Positions 27,103 to 35,925 are shown, counted from the first letter of the stretch. The stretch is DNA of 64,000 nucleotides from Rhodomicrobium sp. (GCA_021604665.1 BQJK01000003.1:310001-374000); one strand, 5' to 3'. Notes: generated by a model from the sequence alone, not told the origin. A program made the numbers and translations.

Positions 27103-27513
27103 CTAAGCTTTGTTTTTTGCCAGGAGATCACGTATTTCTGTCAGAACGGCCACTTGTGGGTCTGGTGTGGCGGGCTTTGCTTCTTCTTCTTTTTCAAATT
27201 TGTCTTTGGCTGCATTGACCATCTTGATGATCATGAAGACGGCGCCCATGATAATGAGAAAGCTGATCATATTGTTGATAAACGAGCCATAATTGATGGC
27301 TACAGCTTCCTTATCTCCGACCTTATCTTGCAAAGTGAGTGAAAGTTTGGAGAAATCAATGCCGCCAATGGCCAAGCCAATGGGGGGCATGATAATATCT
27401 GAGACTAGTGATTTAACCACTGTGCCAACAGCGCCGCCGATGATGATGCCTGTTGCCATGTCAATGAAGTTGCTTTTCAGCGCGAAGTCTTTGAATTCCT
27501 GGACCATACCCAT
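27103..27513 (-). CDS. mscL: Large-conductance mechanosensitive channel
   Basis: MscL opens at high membrane tension to release solutes on osmotic downshock. The sequence has the N-terminal amphipathic VQEFKDFALKSNFIDMATG, the pore helix GIIIGGAVGTVVKSLVSDIIMPP, the second helix MISFLIIMGAVFMIIK and a C-terminal bundle ending VAVLTEIRDLLAKNK. I prefer the ATG at 27513 (136 residues) because AAAGGG lies nine bases upstream; the ATG at 27522 abuts that site directly. Likely monocistronic. Confidence 0.95.
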   Translation of the reverse strand: MGMVQEFKDFALKSNFIDMATGIIIGGAVGTVVKSLVSDIIMPPIGLAIGGIDFSKLSLTLQDKVGDKEAVAINYGSFINNMISFLIIMGAVFMIIKMVNAAKDKFEKEEEAKPATPDPQVAVLTEIRDLLAKNKA

Positions 27514-27623
27514 GCGATTCATCCCTTTAAATTTGCTTTAAAATACTTGATGATTAAACATAAGACTAATCCATAACATCGTTTTTTATTTTTGGGGAGT
27601 GGTTACATTTAGCAAGTTAATAC

Positions 27624-27653
27624 TATAAACGCTTAAAATTGTTGACGTTTATA
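27624..27653. promoter_or_regulatory. Inverted repeat upstream of DUF4212-symporter operon
   Basis: TATAAACG (27624-27631) and CGTTTATA (27646-27653) form perfect 8-base arms with a 14-base spacer, 70 bases before the operon start. The spacing suits a dimeric regulator; identity unknown. Confidence 0.45.
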
Positions 27654-27722
27654 TTTAACAGATAGATGCGAGACCTGAAACTAATAGAAGCGGCGCGGTG
27701 CCGTTTAGGGGAGAGGGGAAAG

Positions 27723-27980
27723 ATGGAGTTTGATCGGTTTAAGCTTTATTGGCGGGTCACCAGCAGACTTGCGGTGACTGTTCTCTTCGCGGTGTTTCTG
27801 GTGATCATGGCGGTGTTGGTGAATTCTGAATGGCTTGATGGCTATCACATATTTGGCTTTCCACTAAGTGTGTTCATTGTCGGGCAAGTCGTTGTGCTTG
27901 GGGCTATTGCGTCTATGTTCTGGTTTATCGGTGCGCAGGATGGGGTGGATAATGGCTTTGGCGCCAATGAGGAGCTTTAG
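27723..27980 (+). CDS. DUF4212 small symporter subunit
   Basis: The start ATG 27723 follows GGGGAGAGGGG; a 19-codon upstream extension has no ribosome site. The 85-residue product has two membrane helices (LAVTVLFAVFLVIMAVLV and FIVGQVVVLGAIASMFWFIGA). DUF4212 proteins are encoded just before large sodium:solute symporter subunits, as here, and are proposed to be the small subunit. The symporter gene starts 17 bases downstream. Confidence 0.85.
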   Translation: MEFDRFKLYWRVTSRLAVTVLFAVFLVIMAVLVNSEWLDGYHIFGFPLSVFIVGQVVVLGAIASMFWFIGAQDGVDNGFGANEEL

Positions 27981-27997
27981 TCAGAAGGGGAGGGGTT

Positions 27998-29854
27998 ATG
28001 CTGGGTAATCGCCGGATGATTAACCCGCTTTTGGGGGTTTACTATGGCATCTTCACCGCGGGCTACATTGGCCTTGGTGTGTTGCTGCTTATCCTTGAGT
28101 ATATGGGTGTAATTGAGGGGCATATTAGCTATGCGATGACCGCAGTTGCTTTTGTTCTTGCTGGTATTATCGCGCTGGCGGCTACCACCGTAACCAGTGA
28201 TGATTTTTTTACATCTGGCAGGCGGGTTCCGGCCGGGCTGAATGGGCTGGTCATTCTTGTGGTGACATTTGGCGGCGTTGGGCTTTCCGCCGTTTTAGCG
28301 ACCTTATTTTTCCTTGGAATAGATGGTTATGGCATGATGCTGGGTATGCTTGGCGGGGTTATGCTGAGCGGTGTGCTGGCGGCGGCTTTTATCCGTAAAG
28401 CCGGTGCCTATACCTTGGCCTCCTTTTTTGAAATCCGCTATAATAGTCGGTTTGCTGGTGTATTGGCCGGTCTGGCCCTGTTGTTGCCAGTTGCTCTACT
28501 GGCTTTGGCGGAGCTGACCCTTTTGAAAACTGTGGCTCCTTATGTGCTGGGTGTCTCTGAGGATTTGGCGCTGGGGGCGGTTGTCGTCACTATTCTGGTG
28601 CTTTTATTGCCGGGCGGTGTGCGCTCTATGAGTTGGGCGCAATGTGCTTTGGCGATCGTTGTGCTGCTTGGCTTGATGCTGCCGCTGATTATTATTTCCC
28701 TGGATTTGACCAACCTGCCTATTGCACAAATGACATATGGCAGTTTGATCGAGGATCTCAAAAATTTTGAGAGTGTCTCTGGTGATGCCACTGCGCAGCC
28801 GGTCTGGTCGCGGTTGGTGGCGGGCGCGGTGCAGCCTGTTCAGCTTTCCTATATTGGCGGGGAGCGGGCCTTTAGTGGTCTGGAGCTGATTTCGATGTTT
28901 ATGATCTTTGCGGCTGGTGTTGCTGGGATGCCGGCGCTTTTACAGCGAGCAACAGTGACGTTTAGCGTGTTTGAAGCGCGGAAAAGCTTTGCCTGGGGCG
29001 CCGCTTTGATTGGCCTCGTTATTCTGACGCTGCCAGCTTATGCGGTGTTTTTCCGATATATGCTGTTTGATCCGCAATTGAATCTAAGCGCCTCATCACT
29101 GCCTGACTGGGCGCAGCAACTGACGTCCCTTGGGTTGTTTCAAGCGGTTGATGGCGATGGGAATGGTCAATTATCTCCACGAGAATTGCTGTTTGGGCGG
29201 GATGCTGTTTTGCTGGGATTGCCGATGATTGCGGGTTTAAATCAAACCTTTCAATCTATGGTGTTTGCAGGATTAATTGCAGCAGCTGTTGGGGGGCTGA
29301 TAGCGCGGGTGCTAGGTATATCGCAGACCATTGCTCGTAATTTAAACCCTAAAAAAGGCTCTCTTGAAGCTGATATTTCTGGATTGCGCAGCATGATGTT
29401 GTCGCGCATCATTATTACTCTTGTGGCGCTTCTGATCGGGGGCGTTGCCTATCAGATTGAGGTTGATGCGTTTCAGCTATTTATTGCTGCCATTATTTTC
29501 TCAGCTTTGACAATTTTCCCGGCTCTCATTCTTAGCGTGTGGTGGCGCGGGATGAGTGTAACTGGTCTGTTGTTTTTAATGCCGACAGGGCTTTGCCTTG
29601 GTGCTGGGTTATTAGTCTTGACTGAAGGGGGGCTGGCGCTTGGGCCCTTTGGTTTTGGCCTGTTTGAAATGGCTTTAGCGGCTTTGTTGCTGGTGTTTCT
29701 ATCTGGCTGGTTAGGGTCTGTTATTGGCCCCAAGCCCGACCGGATTGATTTAGAGACCCTAACAGAGATAAGAACGCCTGGCGGGGAAATACTTTATGAC
29801 CGGATGCTACGCTTGGCCATGCCGCGCCGGGGCATAGGTGGTGGTTCGCGCTGA
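27998..29854 (+). CDS. Divergent sodium:solute symporter-family protein with EF-hand loop
   Basis: This 618-residue polytopic membrane protein has about 13 helices and pairs with a DUF4212 subunit, like the VC_2705 subfamily of SSS transporters. It retains SDDFFTSGRRVPAGLNG near 68-84 and, at 385-396, a textbook EF-hand loop DGDGNGQLSPRE in a predicted outside loop. The segment at about 427-443 reads AAAVGGLIARVLGIS, where I would expect the Ser/Thr-Asp motif of the sodium site. The early helix-1 alanine/serine signature is also changed to VILVVTFGGVGLSAV. It may therefore not be sodium-coupled, or may have another role. GGGGAGGGG precedes the ATG. Confidence 0.8.
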   Translation: MLGNRRMINPLLGVYYGIFTAGYIGLGVLLLILEYMGVIEGHISYAMTAVAFVLAGIIALAATTVTSDDFFTSGRRVPAGLNGLVILVVTFGGVGLSAVLATLFFLGIDGYGMMLGMLGGVMLSGVLAAAFIRKAGAYTLASFFEIRYNSRFAGVLAGLALLLPVALLALAELTLLKTVAPYVLGVSEDLALGAVVVTILVLLLPGGVRSMSWAQCALAIVVLLGLMLPLIIISLDLTNLPIAQMTYGSLIEDLKNFESVSGDATAQPVWSRLVAGAVQPVQLSYIGGERAFSGLELISMFMIFAAGVAGMPALLQRATVTFSVFEARKSFAWGAALIGLVILTLPAYAVFFRYMLFDPQLNLSASSLPDWAQQLTSLGLFQAVDGDGNGQLSPRELLFGRDAVLLGLPMIAGLNQTFQSMVFAGLIAAAVGGLIARVLGISQTIARNLNPKKGSLEADISGLRSMMLSRIIITLVALLIGGVAYQIEVDAFQLFIAAIIFSALTIFPALILSVWWRGMSVTGLLFLMPTGLCLGAGLLVLTEGGLALGPFGFGLFEMALAALLLVFLSGWLGSVIGPKPDRIDLETLTEIRTPGGEILYDRMLRLAMPRRGIGGGSR

Positions 29855-29919
29855 TAAACTGGTTTGGCTTTGGTTTTATGAGCGCTGCCATGCGCGTAGA
29901 TGCCTATCTGAGGCGTGAA

Positions 29920-30426
29920 TTAAAGCTCTGTGCCGGGCGGGTTGTTTTGCTCTTCTTTGTGCAAACGCTTCATGGCGCCCCGAAATTTACGGATCATTTT
30001 TTCCATATATGAGATGGCTTCATCAACCTCTTCCTCTGAGGGTAATTTCAATGCTTTTTTCTGGGTTTCATCTTCGCTGAGATCACCGGGGGTTTGTTTG
30101 GCTTCCAAATCCGCAATGCGTTGTTTTAGCTTTAGGTTTTTTAACCGCAGCGCTGAGATTGTATCGCCACTCTCTGCATCCATTTCCTCTGACGGTGGTT
30201 TATAAGCTTCATTGCCACTGTCTATTGGTTTGCATTCCCATTTGTCTTGATTTTTGCTGCAGGTGTCCAGGTTGCCGTTTCGTTTATCGAGGCGCAACAC
30301 GCCTTCTTTTGTCTCCAGTAGTGTGTAGCGGCCAGTTTCATGCGCGCTTACAGGGGTGTTCATTGGGGCGCAGGAAAGGGCCGTGAGGAAGAAGGCTGAG
30401 AGAAATGTGGTCGTAAGCAGTTTCAT
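29920..30426 (-). CDS. Small lipoprotein with coiled-coil C-terminus
   Basis: The start ATG 30426 follows GAAGG and gives MKLLTTTFLSAFFLTALSC, a lipoprotein signal with a Cys at the lipobox; a nine-codon upstream extension is less likely. The mature part has GRYTLLETKEGVLRLDKR followed by C-x(8)-C (TCSKNQDKWEC), a short module I have seen in rhizobial secreted proteins. A charged helical region (ALRLKNLKLKQRIADLEAK and the later RKFRGAMKRLHKEE) follows. Function unknown; probably periplasmic and membrane anchored. Confidence 0.75.
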   Translation of the reverse strand: MKLLTTTFLSAFFLTALSCAPMNTPVSAHETGRYTLLETKEGVLRLDKRNGNLDTCSKNQDKWECKPIDSGNEAYKPPSEEMDAESGDTISALRLKNLKLKQRIADLEAKQTPGDLSEDETQKKALKLPSEEEVDEAISYMEKMIRKFRGAMKRLHKEEQNNPPGTEL

Positions 30427-30885
30427 TGAAATTCTAACCTTCCTGATGGCCAAAAACTCGTCACTTTGTTTATTGCTCTTAGAGGCACTGCTGGAATTAT
30501 TGTTGCTGACTATTGCGATGAAATCATGTCAGCCAGCTGGTGTTTGTAATCTGAACGGCGAATAGCGATATTTCGGTTGTTATGGCTTTTGAGTTTCTCG
30601 GGGCGGCCTTAGCGGTAAAAATGCAACAAAGGGGGCTTTGCTGTGGAGTCTCTAGCTAAAACAGGCGGAAAAGCGGGGGAAGGGGGATGCTTTAAGGGGA
30701 TGAATCACATAGTTGATTTAAGAGAGTCTGTTTAAAGACTGGTGGAATTTTCTCCGCTTCTTGGATTATGCGATCCGGGGTGGTGTTTTTTGTGTTGTTG
30801 TGGATGTTTGGGTTCTATTCGTCTGAGTTTCTTGTTGCGAGTTCTGAGTTTTGTAGCTTACCGCCTCACCGAGGGGGAGATTGAC
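30427..30885. other. Intergenic, nothing recognised
   Basis: The 459 bases between divergent genes contain no supportable coding region before the small ORF at 30886. The only structure seen is a short hairpin (CAAAG-GGGG-CTTTG near 30625). The promoter of the PodJ-like gene probably lies here. Confidence 0.4.
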
Positions 30886-30975
30886 ATGAAAAATGTTTCT
30901 ATAAAGGTTAGAATACAAGGTCTCAGGGATGACATTGTTGTCAGGACAGAAGCGAGGCCCGTTCCAGTCGAATAG
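30886..30975 (+). CDS. Small ORF overlapping start of the PodJ-like gene
   Basis: A 29-codon frame (MKNVSIKVRIQGLRDD...) has the strongest ribosome site in the area, GAGGGGGAGA at 30871-30880, six bases from its ATG. It runs through the ATG at 30929 of the long gene in another frame and stops at 30975. It could be a leader peptide coupling translation, or the true N-terminus of the long protein if one base were wrong or a frameshift occurred. Confidence 0.45.
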   Translation: MKNVSIKVRIQGLRDDIVVRTEARPVPVE

Positions 30976-33900
30976 CGATCATGGCGGGCAAGAGGGTGTG
31001 GATGATTCCGCGTCTGAGGAGCTGCGCGGGTCGTCCCATCTTGAAGACATACTTGGCCGTATCCATGAGTTGATGGCAGAAGCTGATGAGGGCGGACCGC
31101 CGCCGCAAAATCCAGCCTTTCATCAATCCTTAGACCCAGCTGCCAATAGGGATACAGCCGGGCAGCGCGCTGATGTGCCAGCCCATTATAGAGCTCACCC
31201 ACACACACCGACTTATGAAACCATCTCTCCGGAGACAACACTGCGCAGCGACGCTTATAAAGCTGCAGCGGAAGAGGCGGGGCAGGCGTTTCTTGAAGCG
31301 ACGAAGCAGATAGCAGCGGGGGATGACGCTGGTTACAGCCCGACACCCCCAGCGGATATGTCAGCGCCCTATACAGAGGTGTTGAAAGAGGTCCGTGATT
31401 ATTTTAAAGACCGTCATTCTCTCGACCCGGCTGATCGATTGGTCAATGATGTGACCCCGGGGCTTTTTTCACAAGAACAACCCTACTCACAAAAGCCGCG
31501 GCCAGATGCCCGACAAGAAGGGCCAGATGCTCTACCTAAAGGGCCAGGTGTTCCACCTAAAGGGTCATGTGTTCCACCTAAAGGGTCTGGGCGAGCAACG
31601 GAAGCTGAAACGCCTCCGCTTTTCAGCCCGATAGAATTTAAATCAACTCTTGCGCCAATAACTGCCAGCATGGAGCGTGAGCAAAAGGCCAGGGAAGAGC
31701 AGGCCGCACGCCAAAATGATGTGCCGGGATTGGCTGAGCGTCTCTCCAGCCGGATGAGGGAAGAGCGCGGCCATGAAGAGGTGCTATTTAAAGGCCATCA
31801 TGATTTAGACCGTCATAATACAGGCCGTCGGGGGACATCGTTTGAGCCGGAGACGGGGGTTTCCCATGAGGATCTAGGTGCGTTCCGTCGCGAACTGGCA
31901 GACCGTTTTAGCCAACTGGAGACGGTGATTGGTCATCATTATGGCGACCGGCGTGAGTTGGCGCGTGATGCGGCGCGCTGCGCTGTTGAAATGACCTTGA
32001 AAACGCTTGAAGATACGCCAATCGGCCAGAGGCTGGCGGCGCTGGAGCAGGCATTTGGCAATTTCCAGGAGCGCCAGGATGAGACCAATGCCAAAACCGG
32101 TGATGTGCTGGCGCGGTTAAGCCGTTATTTTGCTGAGGGAGAGGCGCTACCAAGGCCTGAGAGTGATGGCCAGCGTCAGCCTTCTACAGCACGGGGTGAG
32201 CCGGGGGGCAGGCACGCCGCGCCGCCGCCTTTCAAGGGCGAGCCATTACAAAGAGAATTGCGTGATGTTGGTGAAAGCGGCTCTCAAAATGAGCTTCGCA
32301 AGCGTGCGGTGCCGGCAGATGAGGAGGTGGCTTCGCCTCTAGGTGCTTATGCTGATGAAGGTGAGTTCTCGCCGGGTCATGCGTCAGGCAATGCGCCCGA
32401 ATTTGAGCCTGAATGTGGGCCAGGTGAAGCGATGGTGGAAGCCGTGCCGATTAGTGAAGCCGGCGGAAGCGCTGATAGCGCTGTAAGTGATCTTGAAGAG
32501 ATTTATGTTTCTGGCGCTGGGGGCGGGAGCGAAACTTCTGCTCAATCTGCTGGGATTTATGCGAATAGATCTGATGGCAAAGGAAGTGAAAGCGAGCGGG
32601 ATGCTGAGCTTTATGGCCGAAATGCCTATCCGCCACGTCAGAGCTATCGATCAGAAAAATCTCCAGTTAGCAGTGAAGAAGATTATCTGACAAAGAGCGC
32701 AGCATTACGGGCGCAATTTAAAAAGAAGAAACTAACTTCCCGGGATGACGATATGATGGATCTTGAGCGACGTGGTGCACGACCTGCAATCATAGTGATT
32801 GTGGTGGCTTTATCGCTGGCGGCAGCCGGGTTCGCTGTGCGCAATAATACCGACGATTTAAATGGCTTTCTTATTGGGGTGAAGGATCAAGTAAATAACT
32901 TCTTCACCGGTGAGACGGCACCGGCGGAGCTGCCAGCTTTAAAAGGTGATCTTGATACAGAGCCGCAAGGCGGTGAGCAGGGCCTGATATTGAAACGCGA
33001 TGGGGAAGAAATTTCTATCACGGGTAATATTGAACCGCGCGGAATTAAAAATTCTACTCGTCTTTCTGATCAGGGTAGTGCCGGAGAGCGGGATTTTAAC
33101 CCCGAAGCATTTTTGCCTGCCGATAATGGATCGCTAAGCTTGCCACCGGCGTTAATTGGGCCTTATTCGCTGCGCCATGCGGCTGCCAATGGCGACCCGG
33201 CGGCCCAGTATGAGGTTGCGCGGCGTTTTAGACTTGGCCAAGGGGTTGAGGCCGACCATAAACAGGCTGTGCGCTGGTTTATGCATGCGGCAGCACAAGG
33301 CTTTGCCCCGGCACAATACCGGCTTGGGACTTACTATGAACGTGGGCAGGGTGTGAGCCGGAATGTTGAGCGTGCTATCATTTGGTATCGCCGGGCGGCT
33401 GAGCTTGGCAATGTCAAGGCGATGCATAATCTTGCTGTTCTCAGTACGGCGCGCAATCAGAAAAAACCTGATTATGCAACAGCGATAAAATGGTTCAGGG
33501 AAGCAGCGAAGCGCGATCTTGCTGATAGTCAGTTTAATCTGGCTATTCTTTATCAGAGCGGCATTGGCGTTCATATGAATCTGGTGGAGGCTTATAAGTG
33601 GTATAGTCTCGCTGCGCGCAAGGGCGACCGGGATGCAGCCAAGCGCCGGGATAGTCTAGCGAATAAATTGAGCAAAAAACAGCTGCTACTGGCGCATAAT
33701 AAGCTGCAAGGCTGGAGTGCTTTGGCGGTCAATGATAGTGCGAATTCGGTTGGCCTTAAGGGGCGGCACGTTACCAGCACTATGTCTCATGCTGAGGAAA
33801 CGGCTGAGCGTTCTCGTGTTTTGACGGTGCAGATATTGCTGCGCAAGCTTGGATATGACGTGAGTGAAGCAGATGGTAGGCTGAATAAAGAAACCGTCGC

Positions 33901-33994
33901 TGCTATTCGTAAATTTGAGAAAGATAAGGGCATGCCGATTACCGGTGATGCTACCCAAGGTTTAATTAAAGTGCTTAATAGCGTGGCACTTTAA
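30929..33994 (+). CDS. PodJ-like polar protein: Sel1 repeats and peptidoglycan-binding domain
   Basis: The 1021-residue protein has a long disordered cytoplasmic part (1-615) that is Glu/Pro/Gly/Arg-rich, with EDILGRIHELMAEADEG near 40-56 and predicted helices at about 310-390. A single membrane helix lies near 619-638 (IIVIVVALSLAAAGF). Four Sel1-type repeats occupy the periplasmic part at about 748-900 (for example AQYRLGTYYERGQGV and AIIWYRRAAELGN). A C-terminal PG-binding-1 domain (VQILLRKLGYDVSEADGRL, about 961-1018) ends the protein. This order is that of PodJ, the polarity organiser. A 21-bp tandem repeat lies within it. The start is uncertain because of the overlapping small ORF. Confidence 0.85.
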   Translation: MTLLSGQKRGPFQSNSDHGGQEGVDDSASEELRGSSHLEDILGRIHELMAEADEGGPPPQNPAFHQSLDPAANRDTAGQRADVPAHYRAHPHTPTYETISPETTLRSDAYKAAAEEAGQAFLEATKQIAAGDDAGYSPTPPADMSAPYTEVLKEVRDYFKDRHSLDPADRLVNDVTPGLFSQEQPYSQKPRPDARQEGPDALPKGPGVPPKGSCVPPKGSGRATEAETPPLFSPIEFKSTLAPITASMEREQKAREEQAARQNDVPGLAERLSSRMREERGHEEVLFKGHHDLDRHNTGRRGTSFEPETGVSHEDLGAFRRELADRFSQLETVIGHHYGDRRELARDAARCAVEMTLKTLEDTPIGQRLAALEQAFGNFQERQDETNAKTGDVLARLSRYFAEGEALPRPESDGQRQPSTARGEPGGRHAAPPPFKGEPLQRELRDVGESGSQNELRKRAVPADEEVASPLGAYADEGEFSPGHASGNAPEFEPECGPGEAMVEAVPISEAGGSADSAVSDLEEIYVSGAGGGSETSAQSAGIYANRSDGKGSESERDAELYGRNAYPPRQSYRSEKSPVSSEEDYLTKSAALRAQFKKKKLTSRDDDMMDLERRGARPAIIVIVVALSLAAAGFAVRNNTDDLNGFLIGVKDQVNNFFTGETAPAELPALKGDLDTEPQGGEQGLILKRDGEEISITGNIEPRGIKNSTRLSDQGSAGERDFNPEAFLPADNGSLSLPPALIGPYSLRHAAANGDPAAQYEVARRFRLGQGVEADHKQAVRWFMHAAAQGFAPAQYRLGTYYERGQGVSRNVERAIIWYRRAAELGNVKAMHNLAVLSTARNQKKPDYATAIKWFREAAKRDLADSQFNLAILYQSGIGVHMNLVEAYKWYSLAARKGDRDAAKRRDSLANKLSKKQLLLAHNKLQGWSALAVNDSANSVGLKGRHVTSTMSHAEETAERSRVLTVQILLRKLGYDVSEADGRLNKETVAAIRKFEKDKGMPITGDATQGLIKVLNSVAL
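31502..31585. repeat. 21-bp tandem repeat in PodJ-like gene
   Basis: Four consecutive 21-base units end in AAGGG or its variant; units 2-4 are most alike (CCAGGTGTTCCACCTAAAGG and relatives). They encode seven-residue steps such as GVPPKGS and keep frame, so copy number can change without breaking the gene. Confidence 0.9.
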
Positions 33995-34207
33995 GTCGCT
34001 GTAGATCTTTCTTTAATTATCGACGAAATATTTCTTTTTCGATTATGTCTTTTATCACCTTTTCTGGTTATGGTTAAGGTACGTTGCCTTTTGCCGCTCT
34101 TTGATGCTTTTAGAACAGATGAGTTTGCCTCTTTGTTTTTCAGTCTCTCCCTGATGGCACCCGCCGCAGCATAACGCGTGATCCTTCGTATCAGGTCCGG
34201 ATGCACT

Positions 34208-35134
34208 ATGCAGATATATTTACCGATCGCTGAAATCTCTGTGAACATGTTTGCCATTCTGGCTATGGGGGGAGCTGTGGGCTTTCTCTCGGGTATGTTT
34301 GGGGTTGGTGGCGGCTTTCTCATGACGCCTTTGCTTATTTTTACCGGCATTCCGCCAGCTGTTGCCGTTGCCACAGGGGCCAACCAGATTGTTGCCTCTT
34401 CAGTTTCTGGGGCAATGGGGCAATGGCGCCGCGGCAATGTTGATATCAAACTAGGTACGGTTTTGCTGATTGGCGGTATTATTGGCGCTGTGGCTGGTGT
34501 GCAGTTGGTGAAATGGCTGCGGGCAATGGGCCAGATTGATCTCTTCATTTCATTGGCATATGTGACTTTTCTTGGTGTCATTGGCGGCTTGATGCTGATT
34601 GAGAGCCTTAATGCTATACGGCGAACGAAAAGTGGGAAGAGCCATAGGCGGAGTAGTAGCCGCCATAATTTTGTGCATGGCTTACCGTTTAAGATGCGCT
34701 TTCACCGCTCTAAACTTTATATCAGCGCCTTACCGCCATTGGTGCTTGGGTTAATTGTTGGCTTGCTGGTTGCGCTGATGGGTGTTGGCGGTGGGTTTAT
34801 CGTGGTGCCTGCGATGATTTATCTCTTGCGTGTGCCAACAAATGTGGTGGTTGGTACCTCTCTATTTCAAATTGTATTTGTCACTTCGATTGTGACGATC
34901 TTGCATGCAACTTCAAACCAAACGGTGGATGTTGTGTTGGCGCTTATGCTGATGCTGGGCGGGGTGATTGGGGCGCAGTTTGGGGTGCGGGCTGGGCAGT
35001 ATTTACGCGGTGAGCAGATGCGCGCGTTATTGGGTTTTATGGTGCTGGCCGTCTGTTTGCGGATGGCATTTGACCTGATCATTCGGCCAGATGAGCTTTA
35101 TTCACTGGCGCCTGTTTTAGGCGGTGGCTCATGA
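34208..35134 (+). CDS. TauE/SafE-family sulfite/anion exporter
   Basis: The protein of about 308 residues has eight hydrophobic helices in two similar halves, each carrying the family motif: GFLSGMFGVGGGFLMTPLL (first) and GLLVALMGVGGGFIVVPAM (second). TauE/SafE proteins move sulfite, sulfoacetate or other organosulfur anions. I choose the ATG at 34208 (MQIYLPIAEISVN), a start usual for rhizobial members, over an in-frame GTG at 34178; neither has a strong ribosome site. Its stop overlaps the start of the next gene. Confidence 0.93.
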   Translation: MQIYLPIAEISVNMFAILAMGGAVGFLSGMFGVGGGFLMTPLLIFTGIPPAVAVATGANQIVASSVSGAMGQWRRGNVDIKLGTVLLIGGIIGAVAGVQLVKWLRAMGQIDLFISLAYVTFLGVIGGLMLIESLNAIRRTKSGKSHRRSSSRHNFVHGLPFKMRFHRSKLYISALPPLVLGLIVGLLVALMGVGGGFIVVPAMIYLLRVPTNVVVGTSLFQIVFVTSIVTILHATSNQTVDVVLALMLMLGGVIGAQFGVRAGQYLRGEQMRALLGFMVLAVCLRMAFDLIIRPDELYSLAPVLGGGS

Positions 35135-35925
35135 GATATTTGAGGGCTTTGTCAAAATTTCTATTGCCATCCCTTATTGGCCTTACCCTCATTATCGCGG
35201 GGCAATCTCTGCCTGCGCGGGCCGATGGGGTGATCACCGACCTTACCTCTGACAAAGTGCCGATTGAGTGGAATTTTACCGGCGCAAATATTTTTCTGTT
35301 TGGGGCGATTGAGGGTGAGATCAGACCTGATAATAAGCCTGATGTGATCGTGGTGGTGAAGGGGCCTGAAAAGCCACTTATTGCCAGAAAGAAAGAGCGT
35401 ATTGCAGGTGTTTGGGTCAATACCAACCCAAAAAAAGTGACGAAGGTGCCGCTTTATTATTCTGTTGCTAGCTCTCGCCCGTTAAGGGATATAGCGCCGG
35501 CCTCGCTACTTGATGGGCTTGGCATTGGGTTTGAGGCGTTGGTTGGACAGCTGACAACTCGTTTTAATGTGGATGATACCAAAGCTGCGGAACGCTACGC
35601 TGAAGCGGTGGTGCGGTTGATGGAGCATGACGGGCTTTATAAAACCGGTACAGCGGGCGTGAAGATTGTGGGTGACCGGTTGTTTCAGGTGAATATTTCG
35701 CTTGAAGCCAATGTGCCTTCAGGCGCCTTTACGGCGGATGTTTTTTTGTTTCGGGGGGGCAAGTTGATTGGCCGCCGGGCGACTGAGCTGACTATTTTGA
35801 AATCTGGATTTGAGCGGTTGGTGTTTGAGTTCGCCTTTGACTATCCGTTTTTCTACGGGGTGATTGCCGTTATTCTGGCGCTCATTGCCGGGTTTGCCGC
35901 GACAGCTTTGTTCCGTAAGGACTAG
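35131..35925 (+). CDS. TIGR02186 family membrane-anchored protein
   Basis: The 264-residue protein has an N-terminal signal peptide (LIIAGQSLPARA), a periplasmic domain with FTGANIFLFGAIE, DVIVVVKGPEKPLIARKKERIAGVWVN and FQVNISLEANVPSGAFTADVFLFRGGKL, and a C-terminal helix (FFYGVIAVILALIAGFAATALF). It matches the TIGR02186 family, which is usually encoded directly after a TauE/SafE exporter. The ATGA overlap at 35131-35134 supports coupled translation. It is likely a partner of the exporter; its precise role is unknown. Confidence 0.9.
   Translation: MRYLRALSKFLLPSLIGLTLIIAGQSLPARADGVITDLTSDKVPIEWNFTGANIFLFGAIEGEIRPDNKPDVIVVVKGPEKPLIARKKERIAGVWVNTNPKKVTKVPLYYSVASSRPLRDIAPASLLDGLGIGFEALVGQLTTRFNVDDTKAAERYAEAVVRLMEHDGLYKTGTAGVKIVGDRLFQVNISLEANVPSGAFTADVFLFRGGKLIGRRATELTILKSGFERLVFEFAFDYPFFYGVIAVILALIAGFAATALFRKD

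Noticed and set aside
33991-34581. Minus-strand 196-residue frame opposite the TauE/SafE gene
   Set aside because: Antisense of a clear membrane-protein gene, Pro/Thr/Ile-rich without motifs.
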